A DNA stretch of 9,506 nucleotides. It comes from Acidimicrobiia bacterium (lineage in GTDB: Bacteria; Actinomycetota; Acidimicrobiia; Acidimicrobiales; SZUA-35). The stretch is from contig JAOUGG010000059.1 of the NCBI GenBank assembly GCA_029857855.1, positions 1 to 9,506 of the forward strand, written 5' to 3'. Shown here piece by piece: positions 1-6,100 of the stretch (position 1 is the stretch's first letter; every line of letters begins with the position of its first letter). The position numbers and the translations under genes were made by a program. Under the pieces are notes generated by a model. That model saw only the letters and a list, made by a program, of their open reading frames with translations. It did not search any database and had not been told where the DNA came from.

Positions 1-1016
1 GCGACGGTCGGGTTCGAGTGATCGAGGGTCCGGTTGCGCCCAGCGGCGACCACACCGGCGACCCGGTCAGCCGGGTCGTGCTCGACATCACCGCCAAGGT
101 GGGAACCGACGGCGAAGGCGGCCTGCTCGGCCTCGACTTCTCCCCCGACGGCAGCCTTCTCTACCTCAGCTACACCGACACCGACGGCAACACTGTCATC
201 GCCGAATACGGCATGGACGCCAACGCTCCGATCGAAGCCTCCGAACGAATTCTGCTCCGGGTCGAACAGCCCTACGCCAACCACAACGGCGGGCAGATCA
301 CAGTCGGACCCGATGGCTTCCTCTACGTCGCACTGGGTGACGGCGGCAGCGGCGGCGACCCGCTCGGCAGCGGGCAGGACACCTCGACCCTGCTCGGCTC
401 GATACTGCGGATCGATCCGACCGGAGGAACGGCCGACACCCCCTACGCCGTTCCGGCCGACAACCCGTTCATCGGACAGGCCGACGCCAGGGAAGAGATC
501 TGGCTCTACGGCGTCCGAAACCCGTGGCGATTCTCATTCGACGCCGCAACCGATGACCTCTGGATCGGCGACGTCGGCCAGGGCGAGATCGAGGAGATCG
601 ACTTCCTGCCGACATCAGCCGATCAGCCGGCGGGCCGAGGGGTGAACCTGGGTTGGAACATCCTCGAGGGCGAGCAGCCGTTCTCCGGCGAGAATCCACC
701 GCCCGACCTGATCGGGCCTATCGCGTGGTACGCCCACGACAACGGTCGCTGCTCGGTCACCGGCGGCTACGTGTACCGGGGCGACCGGATCGGGGCGCTG
801 GAAGGCGTGTACATCTTCGGCGACTACTGCACCGGTGAAGTGTTCGGCATTCGGCGATTCGACGACGGTCGCACCAGCCAGGCGCCGCTCACCATCGGCG
901 ATGACATCGGCCAGATCGTGTCGTTCGGCGAGGGACCCGACGGCGAGGTGTACGTTTTCGAGTCCAATGGCAGGATGTCCCGTCTCGACGCCACCGAAAC
1001 CGCCGCCGGCCAGTAG
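1..1016 (+). CDS. PQQ-dependent aldose sugar dehydrogenase (glucose/sorbosone dehydrogenase family), 5'-truncated by the window edge
   Basis: The frame is open from base 3 and ends with TAG at 1014-1016. A GTG occurs at 18, but the codons before it read D-G-R-V-R-V, which continues the family's first beta-strand, so the true start and the expected signal peptide lie outside the window. Numbering from that GTG, the beta-propeller motifs run in order: LLGLDFSPDG (36-45), NHNGGQITVGPDGFLYVALGDGG starting at 88, LGSILRIDP (126-134), GVRNPWRFSFD (165-175), GDVGQ, NLGWNILEG, and a C-terminal blade with YIFGDYC. His89 of HNGG and Arg167 of RNPWR match the catalytic and PQQ-contacting residues known in soluble glucose dehydrogenase-like enzymes (family knowledge). 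The expected role is oxidation of aldoses with PQQ, outside the cytoplasm. The physiological substrate cannot be read from sequence. A terminator lies 140 bp downstream. Confidence 0.9.
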   Translation, partial: DGRVRVIEGPVAPSGDHTGDPVSRVVLDITAKVGTDGEGGLLGLDFSPDGSLLYLSYTDTDGNTVIAEYGMDANAPIEASERILLRVEQPYANHNGGQITVGPDGFLYVALGDGGSGGDPLGSGQDTSTLLGSILRIDPTGGTADTPYAVPADNPFIGQADAREEIWLYGVRNPWRFSFDAATDDLWIGDVGQGEIEEIDFLPTSADQPAGRGVNLGWNILEGEQPFSGENPPPDLIGPIAWYAHDNGRCSVTGGYVYRGDRIGALEGVYIFGDYCTGEVFGIRRFDDGRTSQAPLTIGDDIGQIVSFGEGPDGEVYVFESNGRMSRLDATETAAGQ

Positions 1017-1095
1017 GCAAAATCGCCCCTCGGGGGAGAGCAAGATGTCCTAGCCCAGGAGGGCTTTCGGTCATTTCCAGCCAGGCCCGACGGTC

Positions 1096-1101
1096 TATAC
1101 T
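1096..1101 (+). promoter_or_regulatory. Candidate -10 box (TATACT) for a small RNA
   Basis: TATACT lies in the gap after the dehydrogenase gene and is the best -10 match in this gap. The predicted transcription start is around 1107-1108. The bases 17 nt further upstream (ATTTCC) are a poor -35. No open reading frame follows before the terminator ending at 1205, so the box would drive a roughly 100-nt non-coding transcript. Confidence 0.45.
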
Positions 1102-1106
1102 TGGCC

Positions 1107-1205
1107 TTCCAACCAACACACCCCGCACCCCGTTCTCCCGATCGGGGTGCAACCAGTGGCCTCTGACGCTCATAACCCGCCAGCGTCAGAGGCCACACTT
1201 TTTTT
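1107..1205 (+). ncRNA. Candidate small RNA of about 100 nt with two hairpins
   Basis: Between the TATACT box and a strong intrinsic terminator lie two perfect stems. Hairpin 1 is 8 bp (GCACCCCG at 1125-1132 with CGGGGTGC at 1143-1150) and its 10-nt loop contains CUCCCG. Hairpin 2 is the 15-bp terminator stem (1156-1170 with 1182-1196), with an 11-nt loop containing ACCCGCC. The 5' end would be an unstructured C/A-rich leader. Two hairpins with C-rich loops recall the actinobacterial 6C RNA (B11 in mycobacteria), but neither loop has six consecutive C, so I do not assign it to that family. Pyrimidine loops of the UCCC kind pair with Shine-Dalgarno sequences in known regulatory RNAs, so a trans-acting role is possible (inference). 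Alternatively, the stems may only be the tail of the dehydrogenase mRNA. Confidence 0.45.
1156..1205 (+). terminator. Strong rho-independent terminator
   Basis: A perfect 15-bp stem (GTGGCCTCTGACGCT at 1156-1170 with its complement at 1182-1196) has an 11-nt loop and is followed after two bases by seven T (1199-1205). The T run is on the plus strand only, so it ends plus-strand transcription, either of the dehydrogenase or of the candidate small RNA. The minus-strand acetyltransferase gene that ends at 1263 is not served by a T tract here. Confidence 0.93.
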
Positions 1206-1244
1206 GCCGGTTGATCCCACTCCCGGCCAACCCCGCGGCCGGTA

Positions 1245-1265
1245 GCCGTCAGCCCTCAGCCATCA
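1245..1265. repeat. Three tandem copies of the heptamer GCCNTCA
   Basis: GCCGTCA, GCCCTCA and GCCATCA follow each other without gaps at 1245-1251, 1252-1258 and 1259-1265. The last copy contains the stop codon of the acetyltransferase gene (TGA on the minus strand, 1263-1265), so on that strand the gene end reads TGA-TGGC-TGA-GGGC-TGA. It may be a short heptamer array or a chance low-complexity run. Confidence 0.6.
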
Positions 1266-1700
1266 GAGCTGATAGCGGTAGACGTTGGTCTCCCGCTCCT
1301 TGAATCCCAACCGCTGGTAGAGGCGATTGGCCGCCTCCCGCGTCGGCCGTGAGGTGAGATCGACGGTGGTCGCTCCCGCTTCGCGGGCCAGGTCGATCGC
1401 CGCCTGATTGAGCGCGGCGCCGACACCCTTGCCGCGGGCGTCACCGTCGACCACCACGTCCTCGATCCATGCTCGAACGCCGGTGGGAATCGGAAACACG
1501 ACCAGGGTGAGACTGCCGAGGATCCGGTCGCCCTCACGGGCGAGCAGGAGGTGACAGGCATCAGAGGTGACGATGTGGGCGAGCTGCTGTTTTGACGGCG
1601 GCGAATTGGAGGACGACAGCTGGGGAATGAGGTGTTGGAAGGCGGCCACGACGTCGTCGGTCACTTCGGATACAACGCTGATCTGCAGGTCACTGGTCAC
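1263..1700 (-). CDS. GNAT-family N-acetyltransferase
   Basis: The 145-aa protein would transfer an acetyl group from acetyl-CoA to an amine; the acceptor is unknown. The acetyl-CoA-binding motif A follows strand beta-4: WIEDVVVDGDARGKGVGAALN at about 78-98, with R-G-K-G-V-G as the pyrophosphate loop. The C-terminal motif B (EAANRLYQRLGF, 122-133) is typical of small GNATs. I chose the GTG at 1700. The frame stays open much further upstream, but only as the antisense of the neighbouring PAC2 gene, and a -10-like box sits 5 nt before this GTG. The gene is divergent from the PAC2 gene and convergent with the candidate small RNA. The hydrophilic stretch SSSNSPPSKQQL (29-40) replaces the usual substrate loop, so substrate prediction is not possible. 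Confidence 0.87.
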   Translation of the reverse strand: MTSDLQISVVSEVTDDVVAAFQHLIPQLSSSNSPPSKQQLAHIVTSDACHLLLAREGDRILGSLTLVVFPIPTGVRAWIEDVVVDGDARGKGVGAALNQAAIDLAREAGATTVDLTSRPTREAANRLYQRLGFKERETNVYRYQL

Positions 1701-1705
1701 GATGA

Positions 1706-1711
1706 ACAGTA
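1706..1711 (-). promoter_or_regulatory. Start-proximal -10 box (TACTGT) of the GNAT gene
   Basis: On the minus strand TACTGT fits TANNNT and ends 5 nt before the GTG start. An overlapping CATACT (1709-1714) is a second choice with an 8-nt gap. No Shine-Dalgarno sequence fits between box and start, so a leaderless or near-leaderless mRNA is predicted. No good -35 is seen. Confidence 0.5.
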
Positions 1712-1778
1712 TGGCCCGATTCCGGTTTCGATTTGGTGCGATCGAACGGCCGGCCAGAAGTTCACTGCGGACCGCGTG

Positions 1779-1784
1779 TAGTGT
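1779..1784 (+). promoter_or_regulatory. Start-proximal -10 box (TAGTGT) of the PAC2 gene
   Basis: TAGTGT ends 7 nt before the ATG at 1792, so transcription would start at or one base before the start codon. A GGGAG (1785-1789) lies only two bases from the ATG, too near to act as a normal Shine-Dalgarno. The -35 region is not recognisable. Confidence 0.55.
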
Positions 1785-1791
1785 GGGAGTA

Positions 1792-2637
1792 ATGGAGTTC
1801 GTCCACTGGACCGCGGATCGCCCGAGCCTCGACAATCCGATCCTGATTCTGGCCTTTGAAGGATGGAACGACGCCGGCGACGCCGCATCCACCGCCGCCC
1901 GCCACATCCGAGACCGCTTCGGCGGTGAGGTGTTCGCCACGATCGACCCCGAGCCGTTCTACGACTTCACCTCCAACCGTCCCATGCTCCGGCTTGAGGA
2001 CGGGTCGAGGGTCATCGACTGGCCCGAGAACTCGTTCGCGGCGATAAGCCGGCCCGACATCACGCACGATCTCATCGTGATGCTTGGCCACGAACCGCAG
2101 CTGAAGTGGAGGACCTACACCGAGCAGATCATCTCGGTGGTCGAGGAGTACGATGTCGACCTCGTCGTCAGCCTCGGCGCGCTCATCGCCGATGTCACCC
2201 ACTCCCGGCCGACTCCGGTCTACGCCTCCGGCCACGACCCGAAACTCATCGCCGATCTCGATCTCGAACCTTCCAGTTACGAGGGCCCGACCGGCATCGT
2301 CGGGGTGATCCATCAGGCGCTGCGATCACAGGGCTACGGTTCGATCTCGCTGTGGGGAACCGTGCCCTCCTACGTTCCCCACGCCACGTCGCCCAAGGCC
2401 ACGCTGGCTCTGGTCAACCGCCTCGCCCAGCTGCTGACCATGGCAGTGCCTACCACCGCCCTCGAGATCGCGGCCGCTGCGTACGAACGCCAGATCAACG
2501 ACCTCGTCGACGACGACGAGGAGACCAAGGCCTATATTGCCCAGCTCGAGGAGCAGTACGACTCCTCGATGAACCCGGAGTCGGGCGAGGAGCTCATCAA
2601 GGAGCTCGAACAGTTCCTCCGCGACAGTAACGAGTAG
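1792..2637 (+). CDS. PAC2 (proteasome assembly chaperone 2)-family protein
   Basis: This 281-aa protein has the family signature near the N-terminus, AFEGWNDAGDAASTAARHI (21-39), then VVSLGALIADVTHSRPTPVY (125-144), GPTGIVGVIHQAL (165-177), and SLWGTVPSYVPHATSPKATLALVNRL (186-211). The last quarter is acidic and helical (EEQYDSSMNPESGEELIKELEQFLRD), as is usual for actinobacterial members. PAC2 proteins are related to a eukaryotic proteasome assembly chaperone and share an ATP-grasp/nucleoside-phosphorylase-like fold. Their bacterial role is not settled, so I give none. The frame is open further upstream, but those codons are antisense to the GNAT gene; the ATG at 1792 gives the conserved N-terminus. 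It is monocistronic and converges on the NUDIX gene with a 42-bp gap. Confidence 0.9.
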   Translation: MEFVHWTADRPSLDNPILILAFEGWNDAGDAASTAARHIRDRFGGEVFATIDPEPFYDFTSNRPMLRLEDGSRVIDWPENSFAAISRPDITHDLIVMLGHEPQLKWRTYTEQIISVVEEYDVDLVVSLGALIADVTHSRPTPVYASGHDPKLIADLDLEPSSYEGPTGIVGVIHQALRSQGYGSISLWGTVPSYVPHATSPKATLALVNRLAQLLTMAVPTTALEIAAAAYERQINDLVDDDEETKAYIAQLEEQYDSSMNPESGEELIKELEQFLRDSNE

Positions 2638-2646
2638 CGGGGTCGC

Positions 2647-2668
2647 GGTGAGCGGGTAGGTGAGCGGG
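2647..2668. repeat. Pair of 10-bp direct repeats in a convergent gap
   Basis: GGTGAGCGGG occurs at 2647-2656 and again at 2659-2668, separated by TA. The repeat lies between the ends of the PAC2 and NUDIX genes. A small hairpin, GGCTCG (2674-2679) with CGAGCC (2685-2690), overlaps the NUDIX stop codon but has no T tract. No clear terminator is seen for either gene. Confidence 0.4.
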
Positions 2669-2679
2669 CGGGCGGCTCG

Positions 2680-3375
2680 TCAGCCGAGCCACACCCCGTC
2701 ACGGGGCAGGTCGTAGAACACGTCGTCGACCTTGCCCTCGATGCTGTCGTAGGTGTGATCGCCCCACAGGTCGAAGTTGACGACGGGATCGGGGAGCTCG
2801 TCACGGCCGAACCAGCCGACGTCGAGACATTCGAGCGGATGGGGGGACAGCTCGCCCCCGGTGGCCCGACACAGGAAGACGATGCTGTACAGCGGTACCC
2901 GACTGAACCCGGCCCGGAGACCGTCGAAAATGGCAATCGGACGCTCGACCTCACATCGGATCCCGGTCTCCTCCTGGACTTCCTTGACGGCCACCTCGGC
3001 CGCCGAGTAGCCGACGTCGGCCCACCCGGTCGGGTACAGCCAGAACCCGGAGTCGGCCCGCTGGATAAGGAGCAGACGCCCGTCGCCATCGGTGACTGCG
3101 GCCCCCACGGCGATCTTCGGGGTGACGTATCCGCTGACCCGGGGGTTGACGGACCGAACCCATCCCTCGACGTAGTGGCTGGCGACCGGCTGGTCGTCGG
3201 TGCGCCCGTCGACCGCCGAGCGGATGTCGGCCGAGATGGCCAGGATCTCCTGGTAGCGCTCGCTCTCGAAGTGGCTGTCGGTGAAGGCCAGGCCGGTCTG
3301 GGCGATGGCGGTCAGCGCTTCGGACCAACGGTTCAGATCCGCACTGGGAACCCGTTCGGGTGTCGAGTCGGCCAT
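2680..3375 (-). CDS. NUDIX hydrolase with Nudix_N domain (YjhB-type ADP-ribose pyrophosphatase)
   Basis: The 231-aa protein has an N-terminal helical region (about 10-75: LNRWSEALTAIAQTGLAFTDSHFESERYQEIL) typical of the Nudix_N family, then a NUDIX fold from about 85. The NUDIX box is at 117-139, G-W-A-D-V-G-Y-S-A-A-E-V-A-V-K-E-V-Q-E-E-T-G-I. The metal-binding Glu132, Glu135 and Glu136 are present; the usual Glu at box position 7 is Tyr123 and the usual Arg is Lys131, both of which I recall as normal for this subfamily. Characterised relatives hydrolyse ADP-ribose-like nucleoside diphosphates, so the likely role is clean-up of NDP-sugars in the cytoplasm (family knowledge). The ATG at 3375 comes 6 nt after the glnD stop, with no good Shine-Dalgarno or -10 box, so it is probably translated from the glnD transcript. 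Confidence 0.88.
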   Translation of the reverse strand: MADSTPERVPSADLNRWSEALTAIAQTGLAFTDSHFESERYQEILAISADIRSAVDGRTDDQPVASHYVEGWVRSVNPRVSGYVTPKIAVGAAVTDGDGRLLLIQRADSGFWLYPTGWADVGYSAAEVAVKEVQEETGIRCEVERPIAIFDGLRAGFSRVPLYSIVFLCRATGGELSPHPLECLDVGWFGRDELPDPVVNFDLWGDHTYDSIEGKVDDVFYDLPRDGVWLG

Positions 3376-3381
3376 GTGGCT

Positions 3382-5649
3382 CTAAGTCTGGCCCACGACT
3401 TCACCCAACGCCAGCTTGATCTCGGCCAGCACCAGCGGATCGATGATCTTGGCCCCGTCGATGCCGGTCAGATAGAAGCTGTCGACAGCCTGCGGGCCGA
3501 AGGTCTGGATCTTGGCCCGGCGGATGTCGAGCTGCAGCTCCTGCATGGCCTGTGTCATGTGATAGAGCAGCCCGATCTCGTCGGGTGCGTGGACCTCGAC
3601 GACGGTTGCCCAGTCCGACACGTCGTTGTCGATGACGACGGCTCGGCGGGGCGGAGCCGCCGAGAGGCGTCGACGGTAGCGGGCGTTGTCGCGTGAACGT
3701 CGAAGGATCCGGGCTCGCAGCGCCGTCGAGCCGTCGAGCGCCCGCTCGCACATGGTGATGGCCTCGTCCCAGTCGACCACTCCGGCCTGCGGCGGCTGGA
3801 GGGTGAACTCCATCGCGGCCATCTGCTTTCCGTGTTTGAAGTTGTCGCCGCGCTCGGTGTGCTGGACGGCGTCGAGCACCTCAAGCCCGCAGACGGCAAG
3901 CGCCCCGGCGATGGCCGCGAACAGGCCGAGGCGGTCCACGCAGACGACGGTCAACGTCGAGTCCTTACCCGACAGATGACGTTTGCCTTCGGACATCAGA
4001 GCCAGGATCTCGACGGACGGGAAGTCGTCCGAGACGACCTCCTCCAATTCACCCCCCTCCAGCACATGCGCGGTCCGGTCGACGAGATCACGAAGCAAAC
4101 CGGCTTTCCAGGTACCCCAGGCCGAGGGCCCGGTGGCGATCGAGTCGGCCTGCGTGAGTGCGGCGAGCATCTGGAGGAACTCGACCGAGTCGACGGCGGC
4201 GGCCACCGCTCGGATCGTGCCCCGGTCGGCCAAGTCACGACGAGTGGCCACGTCGGGGAGGAGCAGGTGGTGGCGACACAGGTCGACGAGCACAGCGACG
4301 TCGTTGTCCGGGTAGCCCATTCGTTGGCCGATCCCGGCGATGATCTTGATACCGACCTCCGTGTGATCACCGGGATACCCCTTACCGATGTCGTGCAGCA
4401 GTGCGCCGACGACGAGGAGATCGGGTCGGCTGACCTGCTCGACGAGGCAGGACGCGTTGACGGCCGCCTCGCACAGGTGACGATCGACGGTGTAGGTGTG
4501 GAGGACGTTGCGTTGCGGGCGACACTGCACCGCAGCCCACTCCGGCATCAACCGCTCCATGAGGCCGAAATGGTCGAGATCCTCGACCACCCGAACCGCG
4601 GGACGGCCGGCCAGGAACAGTTGGGCGAACAGATCGCGGGCCGCGGCCGGCCACGGCTCGGCGATACCGCTCCACTGCTCACCGAACCGGGCCAGATCAC
4701 CCCGGTCGAGAACCATGTCCTCCTGAGCGGCCTGAGCCGCCAGGCGAAGGGGCAGGAGCGGATCGTCGTCGACGGGGACGTCGACCCTCAGCACCTCGCG
4801 TACCGGCGTGTCGTCGTTGCGGTTCCTGTACTGCCAGCGGCGCCAAGCCTCGTCGCTGTACCAGGCGATTCGGCGGGCCGACCGAGCCAGCCGCAGCATC
4901 AACTCACCGCTCGACTTGTCGCCCAGCGCCTGGGCCATTGCGTCCTGGAACTCGAGCGTCAACGTGTCGCCGGACCGGCCCTGCAGGCGGTGCAACTCGA
5001 CCCTGGCCTCCAGCAACACCTCCACGTCGACCTGAAGATCGGCCACGAACCCCTCGGCGAATCCCGGTTGGGCCCCCGACGCCCAGATCATGGCGTGGAC
5101 GTCGCGCAGGCCGCCCCGGCCCTCCTTGAGATTCGGTTCGATCTGGGATGCCGCGTCGCCGCGGTCGTCATGACGTTGCTCGACCGAGCGGGCCAGCTGG
5201 TGCAACAACTCGTCACGCCGTGAGGTCCACGCCTCGGAGGTGAGCCGGTCGACCTCGGACTTGTACCACGGGTTCCCGACGATCAGCCGGGTGTCGAGCA
5301 GCGCGGTCGCCCACTCGAACTCCTCGGCCAGGAGTTCCCTGGCCTGATCGAGGGTGACCACCACGTAGCCGAGGGCGAGACCCCGGTCCCAGGCCGGATA
5401 CCACAGCGCCTCCGCCAGGTCGCCGCCGTCGACCTTGTCGCTGTGGACGAGGACGACGTCGATGTCGGAGGCCGGGCAGAGCTGACCGCGGCCGTAGCCG
5501 CCGACGGCCAGGAGGGCCATGTCGGCGATGTTGGCCAGGCGTTCCTGGGCGACGGACCGGAACCAGGCGTCGGTCGCACTGCTGTGGGCCTCGGCGTAGG
5601 CCAGTCCGCGCAGATGGTCGGCATCGAGGAGGGGTCGCTTACGGCTCAC
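3382..5649 (-). CDS. glnD: [Protein-PII] uridylyltransferase / uridylyl-removing enzyme GlnD
   Basis: The 755-aa protein senses glutamine and adds or removes a nucleotidyl group on PII (GlnB/GlnK), setting nitrogen assimilation. Domains in order: nucleotidyltransferase with GGYGRGQLCPASDIDVVLV (50-68), whose Asp62 and Asp64 bind metal (Gln replaces the usual Glu after GRG); the GlnD motif EPNLKEGRGGLRDVH (171-185); an HD hydrolase domain with HTYTVDRH (384-391) and LLHDIGKG (417-424); and two C-terminal ACT domains, STLTVVCVDRLGLFAAIAGAL (564-584) and VVEVHAPDEIGLLYHMTQAM (683-702). It is shorter than the Escherichia coli enzyme (about 890 aa), mostly at the N-terminus. In actinobacteria this family may adenylylate rather than uridylylate PII, so the nucleotide is not certain. 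The GTG start overlaps the previous stop as GTGA, implying translational coupling. No PII or ammonium transporter gene lies in the window. Confidence 0.95.
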   Translation of the reverse strand: MSRKRPLLDADHLRGLAYAEAHSSATDAWFRSVAQERLANIADMALLAVGGYGRGQLCPASDIDVVLVHSDKVDGGDLAEALWYPAWDRGLALGYVVVTLDQARELLAEEFEWATALLDTRLIVGNPWYKSEVDRLTSEAWTSRRDELLHQLARSVEQRHDDRGDAASQIEPNLKEGRGGLRDVHAMIWASGAQPGFAEGFVADLQVDVEVLLEARVELHRLQGRSGDTLTLEFQDAMAQALGDKSSGELMLRLARSARRIAWYSDEAWRRWQYRNRNDDTPVREVLRVDVPVDDDPLLPLRLAAQAAQEDMVLDRGDLARFGEQWSGIAEPWPAAARDLFAQLFLAGRPAVRVVEDLDHFGLMERLMPEWAAVQCRPQRNVLHTYTVDRHLCEAAVNASCLVEQVSRPDLLVVGALLHDIGKGYPGDHTEVGIKIIAGIGQRMGYPDNDVAVLVDLCRHHLLLPDVATRRDLADRGTIRAVAAAVDSVEFLQMLAALTQADSIATGPSAWGTWKAGLLRDLVDRTAHVLEGGELEEVVSDDFPSVEILALMSEGKRHLSGKDSTLTVVCVDRLGLFAAIAGALAVCGLEVLDAVQHTERGDNFKHGKQMAAMEFTLQPPQAGVVDWDEAITMCERALDGSTALRARILRRSRDNARYRRRLSAAPPRRAVVIDNDVSDWATVVEVHAPDEIGLLYHMTQAMQELQLDIRRAKIQTFGPQAVDSFYLTGIDGAKIIDPLVLAEIKLALGEVVGQT

Positions 5650-6002
5650 GAGTCGCTTTCGTCAGGATCCGGCAGGATCACATCCGGCTGGATCACGTCG
5701 TGCTGGGTCAGGAGTTCGGGTAGTCGGCGGAAGAACTGGGATCGGGAAAGCACCAGATCGTATCCCAGGTCCCGGGCCTGTTGATGAGCCGCCGTGTCGA
5801 CATGGGATCCGAATCCGATCACGTTCGATCCCTCGATGCGGAACTCACCCGGGTCATCGCAGCGATCGAGATCGACGATGACCGTCGCCGGGTTCGACGC
5901 CGCGGCCTCGGCCCCCGATTCGACGAACACCACGTTCGGACCGAACCGGGCCCGATCGAACAGGTTCGGGACATGGGCCACGACCTTCGGATCCACGCTC
6001 AT
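5646..6002 (-). CDS. Small receiver-like protein of unknown function
   Basis: With the ATG at 6002 the protein has 118 aa. It starts with VDPKVVAHVPNLFDRARF, then VVFVESGAEAA, ATVIVDLDRC (39-48), NVIGFGSHVDT (60-70) and YDLVLSRSQFFRRLPELL (81-98). The alternating strands and positions resemble a response-regulator receiver: Asp44/Asp46 at the end of a strand, Ser66 near the Thr/Ser position, but Arg87-Ser88 instead of the conserved Lys. It lacks a normal first strand with the acidic pair and has an Asp/Pro-rich tail. I infer a degenerate or truncated receiver fold; signalling by phosphorylation is unproven. The frame is also open to a GTG at 6104, which would add a repetitive Gly/Glu-rich N-terminus made by the 45-bp repeat. 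I prefer the ATG because homology-like sequence begins there. Its TGA overlaps the glnD start. Confidence 0.7.
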   Translation of the reverse strand: MSVDPKVVAHVPNLFDRARFGPNVVFVESGAEAAASNPATVIVDLDRCDDPGEFRIEGSNVIGFGSHVDTAAHQQARDLGYDLVLSRSQFFRRLPELLTQHDVIQPDVILPDPDESDS

Positions 6003-6010
6003 GGCTCCGC

Positions 6011-6037
6011 TCACGCTCGTCTCCGTCCTTTGTTCAT
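6011..6037 (-). other. Mini-ORF 2 (MNKGRRRA) within the 45-bp repeat
   Basis: ATG at 6037-6035 runs for eight codons to TGA at 6013-6011. It is identical to mini-ORF 1 one repeat upstream and in the same frame as the end of the 157-aa gene. It stops 9 nt before the ATG of the receiver-like gene, so a ribosome ending here could reinitiate there. Translation is unproven. Confidence 0.35.
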
Positions 6038-6055
6038 GGGCGCCTCCGCCTCCGC

Positions 6056-6082
6056 TCACGCTCGTCTCCGTCCTTTGTTCAT
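6056..6082 (-). other. Mini-ORF 1 (MNKGRRRA) within the 45-bp repeat
   Basis: ATG at 6082-6080 runs for eight codons to TGA at 6058-6056. The GGAGG-like purine stretch lies somewhat far upstream of its ATG. It falls between the stop of the 157-aa gene and mini-ORF 2. It is probably a by-product of duplicating the gene junction, and could act as a small relay or attenuating uORF. Confidence 0.35.
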
Positions 6083-6100
6083 GGGCGCCTCCGCCTCCGC

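Noticed and set aside
1018..1070. Small GC-rich inverted repeats just after the dehydrogenase stop as its terminator
   Set aside because: The stems (CCCC/GGGG around 1026-1035, AGCCC/GGGCT at 1052-1065) are short and have no proper T run; the terminator at 1156-1205 is far stronger.
1567..1791. Upstream extension of the PAC2 frame into the GNAT gene
   Set aside because: The added 75 codons are antisense GNAT sequence, and the conserved PAC2 N-terminus and -10 box support the ATG at 1792.
1701..1940. Upstream extension of the GNAT frame into the PAC2 gene
   Set aside because: These codons are antisense to PAC2 and low in family character; the GTG at 1700 fits GNAT length and the -10 box.
2755..3696. 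Plus-strand open frame across the NUDIX gene and the end of glnD
   Set aside because: It covers parts of two confident opposite-strand genes and shows no domain or start signal.
3832..5223. Long plus-strand open frame (463 codons) opposite glnD
   Set aside because: It is the antisense shadow of glnD in GC-rich DNA. Its translation is rich in Asp, Gly, Val and Arg without family motifs, while the minus strand gives all GlnD domains.
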